A stretch of 64,000 nucleotides of DNA from Spizellomyces sp. 'palustris'. Lineage: Eukaryota; Chytridiomycota; Chytridiomycetes; Spizellomycetales; Spizellomycetaceae. The first letter of the stretch is position 1. Each line of letters opens with the position of its first letter. Under the pieces are notes generated by a model. That model was not told where the DNA came from, ran no database searches, and was given only the letters and a program-made list of their open reading frames with translations. Positions 58,065 to 64,000 of this stretch are shown here, one piece after another. The stretch spans positions 186,001 through 250,000 of the forward strand of contig QEAR01000014.1 in the NCBI GenBank assembly GCA_006535965.1, given 5' to 3'. The translations under genes and the position numbers were made by a program.

Positions 58065-58395
58065 ATCACAAAAATGTGTATGTTATCACTACGTAGATAG
58101 ATTTGTAAGATTTGTATATTGTTTTTCATTGATGTTTGGCCTTGTCTCAACGAATTCCTTTCTGGTTAACTGCCTGCGCAGAACCTGGACCGGCTGCCCA
58201 TTTATGGAATAAAACCTCTTTATCCTCTGTTGATCAATCCTCGATGATAGCTATAACCAATATCGTGGACATGCCCAGTGTTTCTATTCCTGCTTGACTG
58301 CATTTGGTTGTTGTCGCTTTTCCAGCATTTTTCTACGACAAGCCTCCGATTAAACAAAAACTCTGGTATCAAAGAACAAAAGGCGAATCAGTCAC
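58065..58395. other. Convergent intergenic gap
   Basis: 331 bp between the two-TM protein and CUE1 stops; nothing recognised. Confidence 0.5.
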
Positions 58396-58962
58396 TTACT
58401 GTCTGGCCTGCCTCAGCATATATTCCTTCCGCGCCCTCAGACTCTTCTCCCTGGCCTCCGCTGTTTGTTCCCACATGCGCGATGGTTCTGACAGGGGTGC
58501 ATTTGTATCATTTATGAGCGTACTCAGCGCTGCATGAGACGGTGTACCGGTGGACTTTGACAAAGTTGAACTACTTGAAGACCCCGTTGAAGACGACGGT
58601 ATTGATTGCGGAGGTGGCACCAGCACCCCAGTTAGAATGTTTTCACAGGTCTGTTCCACCGACCCAGTGCGGGCTAGGTCGGCCTCAATTTGGGATCGTG
58701 GAAAAGCGGGGAACATTGACAAAACAGTATCTACTTTATCGGGAGAAACATGCCGTATGGGAGACGGACGGGTAGAGGAGATCGGAGCGGTTGTGATACG
58801 GTTGCTGGATGAAGAGCTTTGTGAGGGACCGCCTAACAAGACAGGTTAGTGTCAATGTTTCGTACATGCGGATTCAGAACAGGAAGGCATACCAAATACT
58901 ACATATCGGAAGAAAAGTATGATAAGGGCTACAGATATGACCACTGTCGTCGAGTCTGCCAT
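58396..58962 (-). CDS. CUE1: CUE1-like ER-associated degradation factor
   Basis: Exon 1 (ATG at 58960-58962) encodes MADSTTVVISVALIILFFRY, a signal-anchor TM. A GTATGC intron of 60 nt joins it to GGPSQSSSSS and a linker. A CUE domain follows (DKVDTVLSMFPAFPRSQIEA, then LARTGSVEQTCENILTG) with the MFP and di-leucine-type positions. The C-terminus ends SRMWEQTAEAREKSLRARKE, YMLRQARQ, a basic helix at the place of the Ubc7-binding region (U7BR) in yeast Cue1. TM-CUE-U7BR order is that of Cue1, which recruits and activates Ubc7 at ER ubiquitin ligases. Confidence 0.85.
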
Positions 58963-59185
58963 CCTATTCCAGCGCCAGATACAGTGTAATTCAGTATGTT
59001 TCGACTCCTCTGGAATAATATTACTTGCACCAAGAATCTTTCCTTGTCAAATGATAAGACTTTTGGGTTCGACTGCATCGACAGAACTTCCGTTCGTGTC
59101 ATGTGACCTGATTGGGTGAGCCAAATGACGCCTAGATTACCCCTGAGGACTTGGCCATCATCGCTTTTTGTTGTGCACATTCATC

Positions 59186-59898
59186 ATGCCAGCGACTACC
59201 TCCAGCGATACCATTTCACCGTCGACCCTCCCCTTCCGATTGACGGATGTGTTGGATGAAGTCTTCTCACTCTGTAAGACGCGCGCGCCCTCTCGCCCGA
59301 CTCGTTTAGGTTACTTATTAATAAATCTCCATCTATTATCACAATAGACGCTGCACCAAACAGCGCAACTCAAAAGAATGTTTTCAAGAAGCGCTACCAT
59401 CCTGATGCTATCTTTGAAGATCCCATATTCCGCGTGTATACGGCACGCGATCGCGAAGCTCAATTTGCTTCCCTTCCATCGATCTTTCCTCGTATAGAGA
59501 TCTCGCGAGGTCACAATGCTAGTGACATTAAAATCTACAACGTTACGGCGCAAGATGCTCGTAAGGATGGTCTTCCGCAATCGTTGAGCCAATCGCCCTT
59601 GGTTCGCATTGAGATTCCCAATACACAACGGTACTACATGCCGAAGCTGCTAAACTACGTGCCCCTATCCCCTACAAAGGTGGATATCGAGTGTGTCACG
59701 CGGCTGACGGTATTAAGGGATTCCGGGCGTGTGGTAAAGCATCAAGACGTGTGGAAGCAGACGGGAGAGCATTTGCTCGGTGCTTTACCACTGGTGGGCG
59801 GCCCCAGTGCGGCAGTATATGCACTTCTGAAGGGCCCCATTGGCAAAGGCTCCAGCCTTGGTTTGAGGGGTATGGAATCCATAGGTTTGTTGAAGTAG
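59186..59898 (+). CDS. NTF2/SnoaL-like domain protein of unknown function
   Basis: Two-exon gene of about 215 residues. Exon 1 (MPATTSSDTISPSTLPFRLT) is spliced through an intron of about 75 nt to YAAPNSATQKNVFKKRYHPD, then AIFEDPIFRVYTARDREAQF. The Y(H/D)PDAIFEDP(I/L) start is typical of NTF2-like (SnoaL/DUF2358-like) folds. The middle (VDIECVTRLTVLRDSGRVVK, HQDVWKQ) gives the strand and D-W pattern of that fold, and the C-terminus is Gly-rich (LPLVGGPSAAVYALLKGPIG). Function unknown. The first intron contains GCGCGCGCC. Divergent from CUE1. Confidence 0.65.
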
Positions 59899-60249
59899 CA
59901 CTCTTGTACGTAGCAGCTGGTATCACCCGCGAATGGGTTGTCTCATCTTGAGCAGCCATCTTAAGTAGGTACTTTAGGCTCGTTGGCACGCGATTCCTGT
60001 CGAATAGTGTTATATGTCGGAAATAAATTCTTTCCAATAGCATGCCGGTTCACCTCTACATTTGCAATGAATAGTCTAATTCAATGGACAGGTAATATGG
60101 CTGGCAGCACGCAAGCCACATGTGATGAGTAAGCACATGCACGATGGCGGTGTATTTGACAGGTGCGGAAGCTTCCGCACATTTTCTAGTTCTGCATCAC
60201 ATTTAACAACCACCTCGTTGCTTTGATAGTCGCTGTACTGACTGTGATT
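59899..60249. other. RdRP upstream region
   Basis: 351 bp between the NTF2-like gene and the RdRP start. ACATGTGATG at about 60118 resembles a degenerate E-box; no gene seen. Confidence 0.4.
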
Positions 60250-63200
60250 ATGACGGCAGCTGCTAATCAGGAGGTTTCAACCTCCAGCGCTGACAGATCT
60301 AATAGCAATGCGTCAACACAGGCGTTGGCTCGAGGGGCGACAAATCGGCTGCCCCTCTTCGTCCGCCACCTTCCTGTCGATGAAATTCTCACGGCTGAAG
60401 AGGTGTACACATTCTTCAGCGATTTTGGCAAAGTTGGCACCGTCACTCTCCACAAACACAGAGAACGACCAGAACGGCCATCAGGAACTGCCGTTGTCTA
60501 TTTGGAAGAACCCAAAAAAGAAATTGAAAACATGCTGATAACCCAGAAAAAAATCGACCTTCTTTTTCGTGGACGCCAGGTGGAAGTCCGACTCGACCGT
60601 AGACATAGCTTGGAGGAACATATAACGCGACGCAGGCGAATTAAATTGAATCCGGGATACCCAGATGATTGTCTTAAAGCGGATCGGTTGGCGCTAGGCG
60701 CCTTTATCTCTTTGGATCGATACTGTGAGAAATGGGTACAAACGCAGGACGTGAAGCTCATATTTGAATACGCTGGTACGTCCTTGGGGCAAACGTACTG
60801 ACAGATCAATGTGGGTTCTCATATTAATTGATCTTGCTATATCTGTCACATGCATCAAAGACTGGCAAGGTAAGTGATGGCATTTGATCACCTTCTGCAG
60901 ACCAGAAGCGGTCATTAACATTGCACACGTTGCTGTTTCGCTGTCAGCGTAATCTTCAAGAGGAATAACGTGGAATATAAGCTGGAATATAAATTTAAAA
61001 AGTAAGCCCTCTGCTTAAGTCCAGTCTATGTAAGAGATGCTCATACATGCGCAGCATTCGTGATACATTCAAATTGGATTGTCGGAGTGACGGAAACCGC
61101 GTTCATTATGACTTGGTGGCCTCTCTTAGCCTACCACCGCGCGTGTCTTTCAGGCAGAATGATCGGTTTTCTGTCTCTTCAAGCAGAAGCCATGGTTGGG
61201 TACGCATTGCATTTAGCAGCATTGCCGGCAACGAGCTGCCCTCAGACGTGTTTTTCTGGGGGTACGAAAAAAGAATTGGTGTCATCAGCGGTGTCCCCGA
61301 CACCGGTCGCTTCATGGACCACCGTTATACTTTTACGTATGAGCGGGTCGATGGGCAACGAGATCCGGAAGAAGACCATTTCTTGGCGGTACTGGAGCAC
61401 CTGGCACAATTCGGATTGGTTGTTGATCGGCAACGATACAGCAGTATCGAGTTTGTCTCATTGGAAGATGCTCCTCCTCGTTGTAATGTACTAGAGGCGC
61501 CATTGAATCCGTGAGTGCCTGTTTTGAATATCTCTATTATCATCTCTTTTGAACTAATGACTTGCGAAAGATACGTCAAGTTCAAACTTCTAGGACTCGT
61601 GTCTCACAGCAACATATCTGAGTTTGCTGTGGATGACGAATTCATCGACCTCCTGAACTCTGTACCTCATCATATAGCCGAGTGTATTTTAGAACAGATG
61701 ATGCAACCGAAACGGCAGATATGGAATCCGAAGCAAGTGTTCAGGGGGACACAGCCAGGATTGTCCATAAGGTGAATGCCCAGGCACGCGTTTCCGGTGG
61801 GTGCCGATTCAACCAACCTGGAGTGTTACCACCTTGTAGATCCAACATAATGAGAAGTTGAATTACAACCAGAGAATGGTTCGAAAAGTGAGTGGAGTCA
61901 AGGATATTGACATATATGGCGAATTCCGTTAATTAAGGATGATGATTATTGGTATAGGTCATCATCACGCCGACAAAGATGTATTATCTAGGGCCACAGC
62001 TTGAACTTGCAAACCGTATACTGCGAACGTACAAAGCATATAACAATCAGTTTATGCGTGTCACATTCTGTGACGATGATTTCACCCAAATGAGTGGACC
62101 CCACACAGACCTTCTCTTCAATCGGATTGAGGCCATTTTTGCAGCGGGAATCACCGTTGCCGGGAAAACATTTCAGTTTCTGCATTATTCGAACAGGTTC
62201 TCTCTGTCCTTTGTTCGTAACCATTATATGAATATTCACCTACATCATTTTCACACCTAGCTCCATGAAAACCTCCGGATGCTGGTTCATTTCTCCCTTT
62301 TTCTATGATGAGAAAAGAGCTCTGATTGATGCCAACTATGTTTACAAGACCATGGGCGATTTCACCGGCATCAAGAATCCAGCGACATTAGGCGCTCGGT
62401 ACGTGCTGATACATCTGATAAACTATGTCTGTGCTGCAATTATCTGGATCTAACCATTTGATAGAATGGCCCAATGCTTCAGCTCTACAACGGTGACTGG
62501 CAAAATGGCGGACGAGCGCATTGGGTATATTCCTGACATTGAGAGGAATGGTTTTTGCTTCAGTGATGGTGTGGGCCGAATAGGAAAGACTGTTGCGTTC
62601 AATAACTGTGGTGAACTCAAAAAGTCAGTCGTCATATTTCAAATAGGGTCCCTGATGACTGTCATTGATATGGGACCTATCGTCTCTAGATATATGCGAG
62701 TGAGGGGTAGACTGCCTTCCGCATTCCAGGTAAGATGGGATAATTTCACCGAGCGCCGAGATATGGATTATCGTGCTAAATCATCTGCACTTCTCGTCAT
62801 CCTTTCTTATTGATACAGTTCCGCATGGCTGGTGCCAAAGGAGGTGGGCATACGTCGATACGCGCCGCGCCGCAAGAAAGGTGGCTTCACAAGTTTCCCC
62901 TCTTCATACAGTCCTTACAGTCGACCGCAACATACCAAGGAACGAGGTACATCTTCGGCCAAGCCAAGTAAAGTACGTTTTCTGCATCCTGCCCAAGTGT
63001 TTCAGTATCCCGCACAACATATGAAGTGCCCGATGATTTTTTCAGGTTCAAATCCGGGCACTATGCTCTAGAGGTTTGCCGCACTAGTTTCTATAGTCCT
63101 GGCTACCTCAACCATCAGTACGTCATTTTGCTTGAGACACTTGGTATCCACAAGCAGGTATGCCAATGTACAAAGCCATCGCTAGTGAGCACGTTCACCA

Positions 63201-64000
63201 CATCTGACACCCACAGGTCTTCTTGGATCTGCGCGACGAGACAATTCGAGACCTTGATCGGGCACTCCAGAACCCAGTTGATGCCATTAAAGTCTTGAGT
63301 GAAAACCAAGATGAAGAAGGAGTGTGTCATACCTTGATAACAATGATCACAGCTGGCTTCTTCGAGGCCAAGGAGCCATATTTGATGAATCTTCTGAAGC
63401 TTTTCCGCACTCTTCAGGTACGACACCAAGTCAAATATGGCTATTCACGGTTGCAGTCCTTTGTAATCTAGGCCCTTTCACGTTTGTTATACTGGTAGCT
63501 GCGAGAGCTGAAGAGAAGAGCTAAAATTCTTGTAAAACGAGGATGCACTCTCATCGGCGTAATGGATGAAAGTGGTATCCTGCCAGCGGGGAACTTGTTC
63601 GTTCAGTTCACAAATCCGGTGACGGACACTAGGGAGATTGTCAAAGTAACCATCACAATGAAATTGGTTCCTTGCAAAGCTCAACATAACGGGTTTAGGG
63701 TCGTGCGGCTATAATGCGCGCCCCATGTTTGCATCCAGGAGACGTTCAAGTGGTTGATTGCGTGGATATTCCGCAGGTATAAAGCTTAAAAAACATTGGC
63801 AGGTCTTACGCAATAACTTGACAAAATCGAATACAGCTGCATCACCTAGTGGATGTGGTCGTCTTCTCACAGCACGGTGAAAGGCCGTTGCCAGATATGC
63901 TCTCTGGCGGCGACCTTGACGGCGATACATTCTTCGTCACCTGGGATGCTCGCCTTATCCCCAAGAAGGCTGACAACCCGATGGAATACGCCATTGGCAC
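60250..64000 (+). CDS. RNA-dependent RNA polymerase with N-terminal RRM (3' truncated)
   Basis: Eukaryotic RNA-silencing RdRP (QDE-1/RDR family), which copies single-stranded RNA to dsRNA for Dicer. Exon 1 (ATG at 60250) has an RRM-like domain: LPLFVRHLPVDEILTAEEVY as RNP2 and SGTAVVYLEEP as RNP1. Later exons carry the RDR body: MRSIRDTFKLDCRSDGNRVH, GVISGVPDTGRFMDHRYTFT, ITPTKMYYLGPQLELANRIL, IGYIPDIERNGFCFSDGVGR, TLIGVMDESGILPAGNLFVQ, and the catalytic SGGDLDGD with codons at 63912-63926. The DLDGD aspartates are intact. At least ten short introns. The gene continues past 64000 (last residues MEYAIGT). A cellular silencing gene, not viral. Confidence 0.92.

Noticed and set aside
59041-59080. 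GGGTTCGACTGCATCG, resembling a tRNA T-arm/B box
   Set aside because: No matching A box, acceptor stem or anticodon arm within tRNA distance.

Overview
This is a gene-dense stretch of a fungal nuclear genome, most likely from an early-diverging (zoosporic/chytrid-type) fungus. About 34 protein-coding genes lie on both strands, roughly one per 1.9 kb, and almost all are cut by short GT-AG introns (about 40-110 nt, often starting GTATGC or GTAAGT). Fungal-style genes (YPK1-like kinase, ECL1-like protein, PSD2, CUE1) sit beside genes typically absent from Dikarya: a BORCS8-like BORC subunit and an MTA1-type MT-A70 methyltransferase. The lineage call is an inference from gene content. I recognised no tRNA, rRNA, intact transposon or CRISPR array. 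CDS coordinates are genomic spans including introns; I joined exons by eye using GT-AG sites, phase and family fit.

Layout. 0-5 kb: 3' end of an unknown basic protein, LYAR nucleolar protein, TRM140/METTL2 tRNA m3C methyltransferase, TFIIF beta. 5-16 kb: COG3837 cupin, COX6a, POP1 (RNase P/MRP), THG1, a doubtful small gene, an MTA1-like adenine methyltransferase, COX15. 16-21.4 kb: CAF1/POP2 deadenylase, RIM2 pyrimidine-nucleotide carrier, RPC9 (Pol III), EAF6, BORCS8-like. 21.5-29.1 kb: one long coiled-coil nucleoporin gene (TPR/MLP). 29.2-33.7 kb: the Fe-S cluster pair ISD11 and ISA1, C2-YPK1 kinase, RPL25/uL23. 33.7-35.5 kb is poor in recognisable genes. 35.5-48.4 kb: SEC63, VWA8 AAA+ ATPase, PSD2. 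48.4-49.9 kb has no convincing gene but holds a TATA box followed by three hairpins. 49.9-58 kb: GST, phosphoglycerate-mutase-family protein, ECL1-like zinc-binding protein with a long promoter, an unrecognised coiled-coil protein, a two-TM protein with PY motifs. 58-64 kb: CUE1-like ERAD factor, NTF2-like protein, and an RNA-dependent RNA polymerase running off the right edge.

The set is mostly housekeeping. Mitochondrial functions are well represented (COX6a, COX15, ISD11, ISA1, RIM2, VWA8), as are tRNA/Pol III functions (TRM140, POP1, THG1, RPC9). The points most worth following up are the MTA1-like enzyme (probable DNA 6mA writer), the RRM-RdRP, the BORC subunit in a fungus, the recurring CACGTG promoter element, the ECL1 promoter with a perfect AP-1/Gcn4 palindrome, and the hairpin cluster at 48.9 kb.
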